From Clostridia bacterium (lineage in GTDB: Bacteria > Bacillota > Clostridia > Oscillospirales > Acutalibacteraceae): 53,654 bases of DNA. The notes under the pieces are model-generated. The model saw nothing but the letters and a program-made list of their open reading frames with translations, searched no databases and was not told the DNA's origin. Position numbers and translations under genes: made by a program. Numbering within the stretch: position 1 is the stretch's first letter; each line of letters starts with the position of its first letter. Shown here piece after piece: positions 1 through 7,299 of this stretch. The stretch lies in assembly GCA_017399405.1 (NCBI GenBank), contig JAFQCT010000003.1, positions 1 through 53,654 of the forward strand. Direction: 5' to 3'.

Positions 1-281
1 CAATTGCAAGATTGGTAATATACACACAGTGGCTCGGCTCGTGATGGTCTTGAACTAACATCCGTCCGATTTGTTCAAGAATTCCGTCTTTGCTTTTTAT
101 TGTCCATGTGGCTTCATCTGAATACCAAAGCAGTTTACCGTCGGGAATTTCGGTAGCCGCTTCCGAAATCAACTGAGCAGCTTTGTTCACATACATTGAG
201 TTAACGGCTTGTCTGCGACTACATCTGCCATTTGGTACATCAAGCCTCGGTCTGCCACGACCACGCTTTATTTCTTCCATT
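1..281 (-). CDS. Unknown basic protein, partial (C-terminus outside window)
   Basis: The reading frame opens with ATG at 281-279 behind a strong AAAGGAGG ribosome binding site and stays open to the window edge, so only the first 93 residues are seen. The N-terminus is basic with an AT-hook-like RGRGRPR run (residues 6-12), followed by a mixed stretch with no membrane segment. I do not recognise the family. Basic AT-hook-like N-termini are common in small proteins of Clostridia conjugative and transposable elements, and the neighbouring DNA (repeats, restriction genes, TnpV) fits such a setting. That assignment is inference from context. Function unknown. Confidence 0.6.
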
Positions 282-524
282 TACATTCCTCCTTTAAATG
301 TGTGTTTTGGGGTTGATTTTTGATGATTTTCTCCTCTATAACGGCTTTGATTTTGTCAGCAGGGTAATTTCATTAAGCAACAATAAAAAGCCTTGTTTTC
401 CGGAAATAATTTTTGCTTTCACCTATGTATTGGATATTTTTTTGGGGTTTTGGGGAAAATTTTTAGAAAAATATCTCTTGTCGATACAATAATCTGCGTT
501 CGCACAACCAAATGTTTTATATCC
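282..524. other. AT-rich intergenic DNA without a supported gene
   Basis: This stretch is very T-rich on the + strand. The one short open frame (298-492) has no ribosome binding site and a low-complexity translation. The segment 420-480 resembles the direct repeats that follow (ACCTATGTATTGGA, then a T/G-rich part, then GAAAAT) and may be a decayed first copy. No promoter or RNA is recognised. Confidence 0.5.
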
Positions 525-720
525 CCACTATATATTTCTGACTGATTTTCAAATTTAGCCAAAATTTTTTCTTCCACCTATATATCGGACGATTTTCTTG
601 ACTTTGAACGAAAAAATATCTTCTACCATATATTTCTGACTAATTTTGAAATTTGGCGAAAAATTTTTATCTCCCGCCATCTTATTGCACGATTTTCAGC
701 ATTTTGGACGAAAAAAGCAC
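525..720. repeat. Four degenerate ~50-bp direct repeats
   Basis: Four head-to-tail units are visible: about 525-574, 575-623, 624-674 and 675-720 (lengths 50, 49, 51, 46). Each begins near a (C/T)(A/G)CC box followed by ATATATTT/C-like DNA, then GAC(T/G)(A/G)ATTTTC, then a TTT-G-CGAAAAA block ending in a T/C-rich run. The units are diverged, so this is an old tandem array and not a fresh expansion. There are no unique spacers between units, so it is not CRISPR. Role unknown. Confidence 0.6.
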
Positions 721-777
721 CGTACGAATTCGAATGGACATAGTTATCCCACATCCAATCGACTTTCGTTACGGTGC
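717..777. repeat. Inverted repeat (GCACCGTACGAA / TTCGTTACGGTGC)
   Basis: Arms at 717-728 and 765-777 are complementary except for one unpaired base, with about 36 bases between them. The repeat starts at the end of the last 50-bp direct repeat. No T-run follows, so it is not a convincing terminator. It could be a remnant of an element end or a structured RNA segment. Confidence 0.45.
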
Positions 778-975
778 TTGGTGGTTTTTCAGCTCTGAGA
801 ACAGAGTCCTGCCCCGCTTACTCGATTCAGAAAGTGGGTTCTTTCGTCTCGGCAACACTAATATGTAGGTTCTTGCTGTGTTGCTATTTTGAAAGATATG
901 TACATTCGACTTCATACGGCGCTCGGAAGATTTTCAGCCTGCAAAGGTCCTGCTCTGCTTGCACGATTTAAAGTC
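771..975. repeat. Two imperfect copies of a ~55-64-bp segment
   Basis: The segment at about 771-834 and the one at about 920-975 share, in order: (T/C)TTGG-or-CTCGG, GATTTTCAGC or GTTTTTCAGC, a G/A-rich linker, TCCTGC, CGCTT or TGCTT, CGATT and AAAG. They differ by a small gap in the middle. Neither copy lies in a convincing reading frame on either strand. Together with the upstream repeats they fill the gap before the restriction-modification operon, suggesting a decayed element. Confidence 0.45.
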
Positions 976-1105
976 GTTTTATTAAATTGTAGTTATGATT
1001 ATAGAACGAATGTTCTCTTTTGTCAATAGTTTTTAAAAAAGTTGGTGTTTTCAGTCCTCTTTATGGGACTCGTTGTATTGAGCATATCGATTATGTTGTT
1101 TTTTA

Positions 1106-1134
1106 TTGACAAAACGGATTGTTCAGTTTATAAT
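1106..1134 (+). promoter_or_regulatory. Sigma-A promoter of the restriction-modification operon
   Basis: TTGACA (1106-1111), a 17-base spacer and TATAAT (1129-1134) give a full consensus promoter about 40 bases before the start of the XRE regulator gene. Confidence 0.85.
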
Positions 1135-1175
1135 AGTCTGTAAGCTAACTAACTAACAAAAAGGAGGTGGTTTAT

Positions 1176-1583
1176 TTGTCCGAAAATACAGTTGAATATT
1201 CACTTGACGAGTTAGAACTTTACTATACCAAATTTGAATTTGGCAAGTACTTAAGAAACATTAGACAAGCAAAGAAAATGTCAATAAGAGAGTTATCAAA
1301 AAAGGTTAGTAAGACTGCAACTTATTTAAGTGATATTGAAAATGGAAACAACAAACCACCAGACAAGGAACTTTTAGAAAAAATAATTAAGGAACTAAAT
1401 CTTGAAGAACACCCAAAATTAAAAAATAATTTATTTGATTTAGCTGCTATTGAAAGAAATGATATTCCAGCAGATATTAAGGAGTATCTTATGCAAAACA
1501 GAAAACTGTTAGATATGATTCGCATTGCAAAAGAGAAACCTAACAGTAAAGAACTATGGCAAGAGCTTGCAAAAGCATTATAA
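1176..1583 (+). CDS. XRE-family DNA-binding regulator of the RM operon
   Basis: A 135-residue protein with an N-terminal Cro/C1-type helix-turn-helix (residues about 25-80: LRNIRQAKKMSIRELSKK, then TATYLSDIENG) and a helical C-terminal tail. The start chosen is TTG at 1176, 7 bases after AAGGAGGT (1161-1168). An in-frame GTG at 1167 overlaps the ribosome binding site and is unlikely. It is the first gene of a + strand operon, 19 bases before the fused methyltransferase. By position it resembles a controller protein that delays or limits restriction expression, or the regulator of a defense operon. That role is inference; no operator palindrome was found. Confidence 0.85.
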   Translation: MSENTVEYSLDELELYYTKFEFGKYLRNIRQAKKMSIRELSKKVSKTATYLSDIENGNNKPPDKELLEKIIKELNLEEHPKLKNNLFDLAAIERNDIPADIKEYLMQNRKLLDMIRIAKEKPNSKELWQELAKAL

Positions 1584-1602
1584 GTATATGGAGGAATAAA
1601 CA

Positions 1603-3624
1603 ATGGCTGATACAAAAGTAATAGTAATACCTGATGGTAAAATATGTGATTATATTGATGGTAAATTCAGAAATGATACTCCTGAAGAATATGTAAGACA
1701 AACAATTGAAAAACGACTTGTAAACGAGCACAAATATTTACTTAAACAAATAAAAATTGAATATACATTGCAGCTTGGCTCACGTAAACCTCGTGCAGAT
1801 ATTGTTGTTTTTGATAAGGATTGTGAAAACCAAACTCAAGAAAATGTTAAATTAATTATTGAGTGTAAAAAAGAATCAGTTGAAGCTCGTAATGCTAAGG
1901 ATGGTGTAGAACAATTAAAATCTTATATGTCTGCTTGTCCTAACTGTGAATGGGGTATGTGGACAAATGGTAAACAGAAAGAAGTCTTTCGTAAGTTTGT
2001 TAATGACAAAGGGCAAATAAACTTTATGGACTATAACGATATTCCCTCAGCAGATGGCAGTTTGGATGATATCAACCGTCCTAAAAGAACATCTTTGAAA
2101 AATGCTTACGATGATAATCTGTTGTTTGTTTTTAAAACTTGCCATAACCATATTCATGTGAACGATGGTTTACAAAAACAACCTGCTTTTTTTGAGTTGT
2201 TAAAGGTTATTTTTTGTAAAATCGAGGATGAACGTAACATTCCAAATCCTCTTGATTTTTACACTACATCCGAAGAGCGTTCAAATCCTGACGGACAGCT
2301 CACTGTCAAAAAACGTATCTCAAAAATATTTGAAAGAGTAAAGAAAAAACACGGCAAGATTTTTGATTCTAACGATGAAATCAAACTTGCACCTCGCAGT
2401 TTAGCTTATATAGTCAGCGAGCTTCAAAAATATAGCCTTCTCAACACAAATATCGACATTAAGGGTAAAGCATACGAGGAAATAGTTGGTGCTAACCTTC
2501 GTGGCGATAGAGGTGAGTTCTTCACCCCTAGAAATGTCATGAAGATGGTTGTTGAAATGATTAACCCGAAAATGGATGAAAGGGTGCTTGACAGTTCCTG
2601 CGGTACGGGCGGATTCTTAGTAACAGCAATGACACACGTGATTGCTGACCTTGAAAGAGAGTTTGCGGCACAAATAGGATGCGAGCGAAAAGATTGGGAC
2701 GGCGATTCAATCAGGGCATTTAACGACCGTATATCAGATATGGCATCACACTATTATTTTGGTTTTGATATTAACCCCGACCTTGTTAAAGCAACAAAAA
2801 TGAATATGGTTATGAACAATGACGGCAGTGGGAATATTCTTCAAACCAATTCACTTTTACCGCCCCATGAATGGACGGATGAATTCCGTGTAAAATTAGC
2901 AGAGGCACTCGGCATAGAAAAAAGCGAGTTAAGAAACCATAACACTATTGCATACTTTGACGTTATTGTTACAAACCCACCTTTCGGCAGTAAAATTCCT
3001 GTTAAGGATAAAAATATTTTGGAGCAGTTTGAGCTGGCTCATATTTGGGAAAACAACAAAAAAACAGGTGTTTGGACTATGACTGATCGTTTGCAGTCTT
3101 CTGTTCCACCTGAAATTCTTTTTATTGAACGTTGTACACAGTTGCTTGTTGAGGGTGGTAGAATGGGAATAGTTCTTCCTGATTCTATTCTTGGTTCTCC
3201 CGGACTTGGTTATATCCGTGAATGGTTAATAAAGAACCATCGTATTGTTGGAAGCATAGATTTGCATGTTGATACATTTCAACCTCGAAATGGTACACAA
3301 ACTTCTGTTCTTTTCTTGCAAAAGAAAACTCAGGAACAGAAAGATGCAGAAGAAAAATCAGGCACAATGGCTGACTATAATATCTTTATGGCTATGGTTG
3401 AAAAAGTTGGTCATGATAAACGAGGAAATCCTGTTTTTAAGAGAGATAAAGAGGGTAATGAAATACTTGTTCCTGATACCAACAGCATCTTAGTCCTTGG
3501 TGAAACAGGAGAAGGGGAACGTACTGTATCTCATCAGCAAAAAAGAAAAGTGGAAGATGATCAGACCCCTGATGTTCCAGCAATCTTTACAGAATGGAAG
3601 AAACAGGAGGGATTAGCGTGGTGA
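1603..3624 (+). CDS. Fused PD-(D/E)xK nuclease / N6-adenine methyltransferase (type I/IIB-like RM subunit)
   Basis: A 673-residue protein. Residues 1-150 resemble the HSDR_N_2 (type I restriction R-subunit N-terminal) domain, with the nuclease signature D66...E87-x-K89 (PRADIVVFD, then LIIECKK). Residues about 270-560 are an HsdM-type methylase: GEFFTPR (304-310), SAM motif I LDSSCGTGGF (about 329-338) and catalytic NPPFG (458-462). This merges cutting and methylating activities in one chain, as in the BcgI (type IIB) RM subunit. No separate hsdR gene is in the window. The stop overlaps the specificity-subunit start (GTGGTGA), indicating translational coupling. Likely a self-contained restriction-modification enzyme acting with the next gene. 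Whether it cleaves, and where, is not shown by sequence. Confidence 0.85.
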   Translation: MADTKVIVIPDGKICDYIDGKFRNDTPEEYVRQTIEKRLVNEHKYLLKQIKIEYTLQLGSRKPRADIVVFDKDCENQTQENVKLIIECKKESVEARNAKDGVEQLKSYMSACPNCEWGMWTNGKQKEVFRKFVNDKGQINFMDYNDIPSADGSLDDINRPKRTSLKNAYDDNLLFVFKTCHNHIHVNDGLQKQPAFFELLKVIFCKIEDERNIPNPLDFYTTSEERSNPDGQLTVKKRISKIFERVKKKHGKIFDSNDEIKLAPRSLAYIVSELQKYSLLNTNIDIKGKAYEEIVGANLRGDRGEFFTPRNVMKMVVEMINPKMDERVLDSSCGTGGFLVTAMTHVIADLEREFAAQIGCERKDWDGDSIRAFNDRISDMASHYYFGFDINPDLVKATKMNMVMNNDGSGNILQTNSLLPPHEWTDEFRVKLAEALGIEKSELRNHNTIAYFDVIVTNPPFGSKIPVKDKNILEQFELAHIWENNKKTGVWTMTDRLQSSVPPEILFIERCTQLLVEGGRMGIVLPDSILGSPGLGYIREWLIKNHRIVGSIDLHVDTFQPRNGTQTSVLFLQKKTQEQKDAEEKSGTMADYNIFMAMVEKVGHDKRGNPVFKRDKEGNEILVPDTNSILVLGETGEGERTVSHQQKRKVEDDQTPDVPAIFTEWKKQEGLAW

Positions 3625-5099
3625 ATAGTAATTTAGCACATAGCCTTAGTTTTGATGGTATTGCTGAGACTAAGATTGACGAAGTTCCCGTAAAATGGTG
3701 TTCTGTATCCCTTTCTGAAATAATAGCAGCAGGAAAACGAATCGATGCAACAACCTTCGATATGGAACTCAAACACGCTAAAAGTGTACTTGAAAAGCTT
3801 GATGTCAAATGCATACCCGTTTCGGGTGAAAACGGTCTTTGTAATGCTTATAGGCCTGGAATTTGCAAAAGAATTTTTGTCGAAAAAAGTGATGATTCTA
3901 TAGAAATGCTTACTCCCTCACAGATAACAGACCTTTACCCTAAAGCAGAAAAATTTTTATCAACTAATATGGCTGACGATATCGCTAATTGGTTTGTAAA
4001 AAAAGGAGAAATACTTTTAACTTGTTCTGGAACTATTGGTAATTTGTCTTATGTTTCAAAGACTTTAAGCGGAAAATGTGTTTCTCAAAATCTCATCCGA
4101 TTAGTACCCAAAGATAATACAATAAGTGGGTATATATACACTTTTCTAAAAAGCAAATTTGGTCAATTATTCTTAACGAGAAACAATTACGGTGCAGTAA
4201 TACAACATATTGATCCGGAGCATCTTGAACAAATATTAATTCCAGATGCAAACAAAGAAACAAAAGAGAAAATTCACAATTTAATCATGAAATCTTTTGA
4301 GCTACGTGATGAATCAAATACATTGATTGACGAAGCAACTTGTTTACTTGTTGAAGAACTAAAATTACCTGCTATTGATGAATTTGAGCAAAACAATATA
4401 AAAAACAAAGCAAATATAAATGCATTTAATGTTAAGTTAAGTGATATGGTTGGACGTGCAGATGCATCATATCATTTACCTATTGTTGATTCAATTGTTG
4501 AACATTTGAAAAAGCATTCTGCCGAAGTGATCACCGTTGGTGATAAAAGAATCAGTAAAAGTGTTATTTTACCCGGAAGGTTTAAAAGAATTTACGTAGA
4601 TGAAGGCTATGGAAGGATTTTTATCGGAGGAAAACAACTTGGTGAACTCGACCCTTCTAATAAAAAATATTTATCGTTAGTTCATCACGGTGCAAGAATT
4701 ACTCAACAACTTGAATTACATGAAAATATGACATTGATTACTTGTAGTGGAACAATAGGCAAAGTCGCAATGGTAGGAAAACAATGGGAAAATTGGACTG
4801 CAAATCAGCACATAATTCGTATTGTTCCAGCAAATGACGATATTGCTGGATATATAAATGTATTTTTATCCTCAGAATACGGATATCAATTAATTAATCG
4901 CTTTACTTATGGTTCAGTAGTTGATGAAATAGATGATAAGCATGTTAGTCAAATCCATATTCCTTTGCTAAAAAACCAATCCGTTCAAACAAAAATCAAT
5001 TCTCTCGCACTTGAAGCCAACGAAAAACGTTACGAGGCATACCTTTTGGAACAAGAGGCATTAAAAATTATGGACGATGAAGTAATTTTCGCAAAATGA
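3618..5099 (+). CDS. Restriction-modification specificity subunit (HsdS-like, two TRDs)
   Basis: About 493 residues with an evident internal duplication. Each half has L(L/I)TCSGTIG, a (Q/H)N/H-I-R-(L/I)VP segment, then GYI..FL.S..G...I.R..YG.V...ID..H..QI.IP. These are two target-recognition domains separated by helical spacers, the plan for subunits that read a bipartite DNA site. I choose GTG at 3618 (or adjacent GTG 3621) because AGGAGG at 3605-3610 gives normal spacing. An upstream ATG at 3594 would put the start before that site. The start overlaps the stop of the methyltransferase gene. It should dictate the sequence read by the fused nuclease-methylase. Confidence 0.85.
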   Translation: MVNSNLAHSLSFDGIAETKIDEVPVKWCSVSLSEIIAAGKRIDATTFDMELKHAKSVLEKLDVKCIPVSGENGLCNAYRPGICKRIFVEKSDDSIEMLTPSQITDLYPKAEKFLSTNMADDIANWFVKKGEILLTCSGTIGNLSYVSKTLSGKCVSQNLIRLVPKDNTISGYIYTFLKSKFGQLFLTRNNYGAVIQHIDPEHLEQILIPDANKETKEKIHNLIMKSFELRDESNTLIDEATCLLVEELKLPAIDEFEQNNIKNKANINAFNVKLSDMVGRADASYHLPIVDSIVEHLKKHSAEVITVGDKRISKSVILPGRFKRIYVDEGYGRIFIGGKQLGELDPSNKKYLSLVHHGARITQQLELHENMTLITCSGTIGKVAMVGKQWENWTANQHIIRIVPANDDIAGYINVFLSSEYGYQLINRFTYGSVVDEIDDKHVSQIHIPLLKNQSVQTKINSLALEANEKRYEAYLLEQEALKIMDDEVIFAK

Positions 5100-5109
5100 G
5101 GTGAGGAAC

Positions 5110-5889
5110 ATGTCAAATTATAAGGATTGGATTGATGCAGTAGATATTAAAGTCGATTATTTCTCTGCATTTATGAAAGCGTGGATTGCATTTAATTCAT
5201 GGTATGAGAGCGGAGAGGTCCCAGGTAGAACAGATAAAGATCATATTGAGCATATTTCAGAACATACCAATAGGTTTAAAACATATGTTATGAATTTGAT
5301 TAATGCAGATAATTCTGAAGGTATTTCTTATCGCGATAGTATTGCAAATCTTCATGAAGCCTTGCTTAGCGCTGCTATCACAACACAAGAGTATATTGGT
5401 GTTCGTCAAACAGTTTCATTTGCTGAAATAGCTTCAAAAAATGCTAATGCCCATTCCAAAATTGATTATTATGCAAACAGCTATGAATGTACGCGTTCAC
5501 GAGGAAAACTTACAACTTGTGTTTCAGTAAAACGAAGTGGTAGAATAATTTTCAATTTTGAACAAGATGAGTATAATAAAGATGAATTGCAGGCTCAATC
5601 GGATTTCGTAAATTTATCAATTACCCAAAAAGAATATTGTTTGCGTTGCTATGATGAGTTGCGTCCATACATATGCGAATCCGTTTTAGACACAAGCGAA
5701 ACCGCTAAGAAAATAGGCTCATATGGATTTGTTAATGATGCTAATAAAATAAGCAAGGCGATAGTTATTGTTTTATATATGCTTAGGTGTTGTTTAGCTC
5801 ATGGTGACATATCTCCAGACGAGTCTGCAAATAAGGTATATAAATACGCATACGAGGTTCTTGTTGCACCCTTAAAAAAATTGAGATAA
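5110..5889 (+). CDS. HEPN-like protein of the RM operon (putative RNase/abortive-infection partner)
   Basis: 259 residues, no membrane segment. The N-terminus has WIAFNSWY (residues 25-32), like the WIAFNALY-type motif of several Apea/MAE-like HEPN families. The C-terminus has R226-x4-H231 (RCCLAH), matching the R-x4-6-H active-site signature of HEPN ribonucleases, inside a predicted helix followed by GD. I choose ATG 5110 after GAGGTGAGG. The gene begins 10 bases after the specificity-subunit stop and ends the operon. HEPN domains are often toxins or effectors in defense systems. The link is inference from the motif and context; overall similarity to a named family was not tested. Confidence 0.6.
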   Translation: MSNYKDWIDAVDIKVDYFSAFMKAWIAFNSWYESGEVPGRTDKDHIEHISEHTNRFKTYVMNLINADNSEGISYRDSIANLHEALLSAAITTQEYIGVRQTVSFAEIASKNANAHSKIDYYANSYECTRSRGKLTTCVSVKRSGRIIFNFEQDEYNKDELQAQSDFVNLSITQKEYCLRCYDELRPYICESVLDTSETAKKIGSYGFVNDANKISKAIVIVLYMLRCCLAHGDISPDESANKVYKYAYEVLVAPLKKLR

Positions 5890-5912
5890 TCTAATGATGA
5901 TAAATCATACTA

Positions 5913-5949
5913 TAAGAAGATGCACGGGATAAAACCGTGCATCTTCTTA
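5913..5949. terminator. Bidirectional terminator
   Basis: Perfect 15-base arms (5913-5927 and 5935-5949) with a 7-base loop lie between the convergent HEPN-like gene and tnpV-like gene. The right arm includes the stop codon of the minus-strand gene. Confidence 0.85.
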
Positions 5950-6303
5950 CGTGAATATAAGTTTTTGTTCTACTATTTTATTTGCACAACGATGGATGTT
6001 GTTCGCTAGTTGTACCCATTCAAGCTGATTTTCTTCTTTCAGTTGCTCGGTTACGCCTTCTGCCTCTTTCATCTGCGCAACAAGAGTATCAAACATAGCT
6101 CGTGCTTGCTTTTCTATTTCTGCACAGTGCTGATATAGCTTACCTTGGGTAAGTAGTGTTGTAAACAGCACTTTATTATGTTTTTGAAGATAGTCTTTAT
6201 GTAACATTCCCCATTTGCCCAGTCTAATGTTGGTTTCTTCTGGTGGGAGTGTGAGATTAGGTATCATATAATCTGCGACTTGTCTGTATGTAATGTTTGC
6301 CAT
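5947..6303 (-). CDS. TnpV-family transposon protein
   Basis: 118 residues, matching the TnpV family of Tn4451/Tn4453-like clostridial elements: TYRQVADYMIPNL near the start, then LGKWGMLHKDYL, LLTQGKLYQHCAEIEKQA and a coiled-coil-prone acidic C-terminal half. The molecular role of TnpV is not well defined, but it marks mobilisable elements that move with large serine recombinases. No recombinase gene is in the window. It is the last gene of a three-gene minus-strand unit (6757 to 5947), 6 bases after the DUF6809-type gene. Confidence 0.85.
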   Translation of the reverse strand: MANITYRQVADYMIPNLTLPPEETNIRLGKWGMLHKDYLQKHNKVLFTTLLTQGKLYQHCAEIEKQARAMFDTLVAQMKEAEGVTEQLKEENQLEWVQLANNIHRCANKIVEQKLIFT

Positions 6304-6309
6304 AATTTT

Positions 6310-6588
6310 TTATCCTTTCTGATTTGAAATAAAAGTGTCGTATGTAAATCTTGCACCGAGTCTGAATCCTGCTATAAAGCTGTCAGCATTACTTACTGTT
6401 GAAAATTCAATGTAAGCACTGACATAATTTTGAAACAGCTCCTTATCCTCAGCGTTCAATCTTGCAGCAAATTGTTCTTCTTTATCTGCAAGGCTACTCA
6501 GTTTCTTTTTGAGTTTAGGTGTTAGCTCAGAATTAACTTCTTGTGGCTCAATGTTACCGTAATAGAAATCCTCTATGATATTAGACAT
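6310..6588 (-). CDS. DUF6809-like small protein of mobile elements
   Basis: 92 residues starting MSNIIEDFYYGNI, a signature I associate with the DUF6809 family of short proteins found beside transposon and conjugative genes in Clostridia. The rest is helical and charged, ending in a F.AGFRLGARFTYD-type segment. Start ATG 6588 follows GTGGTGAT. It lies between a 51-residue ORF and tnpV-like gene on the same strand. Biochemical function unknown. Confidence 0.75.
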   Translation of the reverse strand: MSNIIEDFYYGNIEPQEVNSELTPKLKKKLSSLADKEEQFAARLNAEDKELFQNYVSAYIEFSTVSNADSFIAGFRLGARFTYDTFISNQKG

Positions 6589-6601
6589 AATATCACCACT
6601 T

Positions 6602-6757
6602 TCAAAATCCGCTTTTATCGATGATTTTCAACAACAGTTCATCAACATCTTCAGTAGGTAAATCTTCTGCCAAAAGCATATTGCGGAACTCATTCATGCC
6701 ATTGATAAGCAAATTACACTCAAAATCAGTGAACTTAATTTTTGTCTTTCTTTCCAT
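6602..6757 (-). CDS. Small mobile-element protein, 51 aa
   Basis: The start ATG (6757-6755) is preceded by AGGAGG at good spacing, and the frame runs 51 codons to TGA at 6602. The product is MERKTKIKFTDFECNLLING... with an acidic helical C-terminal half. It is the first gene of the DUF6809/TnpV unit, 13 bases upstream of the DUF6809-like start. Short ORFs of this type commonly precede DUF6809 genes. No function can be given. Confidence 0.65.
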   Translation of the reverse strand: MERKTKIKFTDFECNLLINGMNEFRNMLLAEDLPTEDVDELLLKIIDKSGF

Positions 6758-6891
6758 AACAAAACCTCCTGTTGCTTGGTAATTACATTTTACCTTATAA
6801 CAAGAGGTTAGTCGAATGTACGGATTTATTTTTGGAAGCCGCTACCGAAATTATTATTGCTAAGTACCGATACTGAATATCATATATAAAC

Positions 6892-6930
6892 AAAAAATCC
6901 GAAACCGTCGCCGATTGGCAATAGTTTCGG
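6892..6930 (-). terminator. Terminator of ssrA
   Basis: Read on the minus strand, a hairpin with 10-base arms (AATCCGAAAC/GTTTCGGATT) ends in TTTTTTGTTT, 12 bases beyond the CCA end of tmRNA. It marks the border between core DNA and the island. Confidence 0.85.
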
Positions 6931-6942
6931 ATTATTTGCTTT

Positions 6943-7296
6943 TGGTGGAGATGGTGGTAATCGAAACCACGTCCGAAAATCTATTCCTGAAACTTTCTAC
7001 GAGTGTAGTTTATCTATTGTCATTCCCTACGGGACAGCCGACAAACAGGCATTCCTTTCAGTAGCCCTGTGATGTGTGACGGACTACAAGGCGGTTATCC
7101 GTTCACATTTACTGCTAAATGACACTCCGTACCGGGCCGCAGTTCTCCCGGGGGGAATGCTCGCTGCTAATTAAGCAGCAAGAAGTACTTTTTCGTTTTT
7201 GTCGTTTATTTTTGATAAACCGTCCGTTTTATAGTGGTCAGACTCCACTACTCGCTTATCGCAGTTCAAAATCCCCGTCGAAATCCTTTCATCCCC
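6943..7296 (-). ncRNA. ssrA: tmRNA (transfer-messenger RNA)
   Basis: On the minus strand the RNA begins GGGGATGAAAGGATTTCGACGG and ends in CATCTCCACCA. The 5' GGGGAUG pairs with 3' CAUCUCC to form the acceptor stem and CCA is encoded. The internal tag reading frame ends NDKNEKVLLAA followed by TAA TTA, and the pseudoknot-rich middle is typical. The length is about 354 nt. It frees ribosomes stalled on broken mRNA, with SmpB. The mature 5' end lies 3 bases after the stop codon of the gene at 7300-7917, so its promoter must overlap that gene or it is processed from a common transcript. The 3' side abuts the mobile island. Confidence 0.95.
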
Positions 7297-7299
7297 GTA

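Noticed and set aside
525-720. Repeats as a CRISPR array
   Set aside because: Units are contiguous, diverged and without unique spacers; no cas gene is near.
653-868. Open frame over the repeat region (71 codons)
   Set aside because: No ribosome binding site, and it runs through the repeats and inverted repeat.
1004-1015. GAAC-GAAT-GTTC, resembling a LexA (SOS) box
   Set aside because: It matches only the inner eight fixed bases; one such match is expected by chance in a window of this size, and it lies about 90 bases before the promoter.
1603-3624. Plain HsdM of a classical type I system
   Set aside because: The N-terminal nuclease-like domain is extra to HsdM, and no hsdR is present.
146-6852. 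A 19-base near-match in opposite orientation at 146-164 and 6834-6852 (one difference), possibly island ends
   Set aside because: Over all pairs in 53 kb a match of this length is plausible by chance, and no element structure coincides with both positions.
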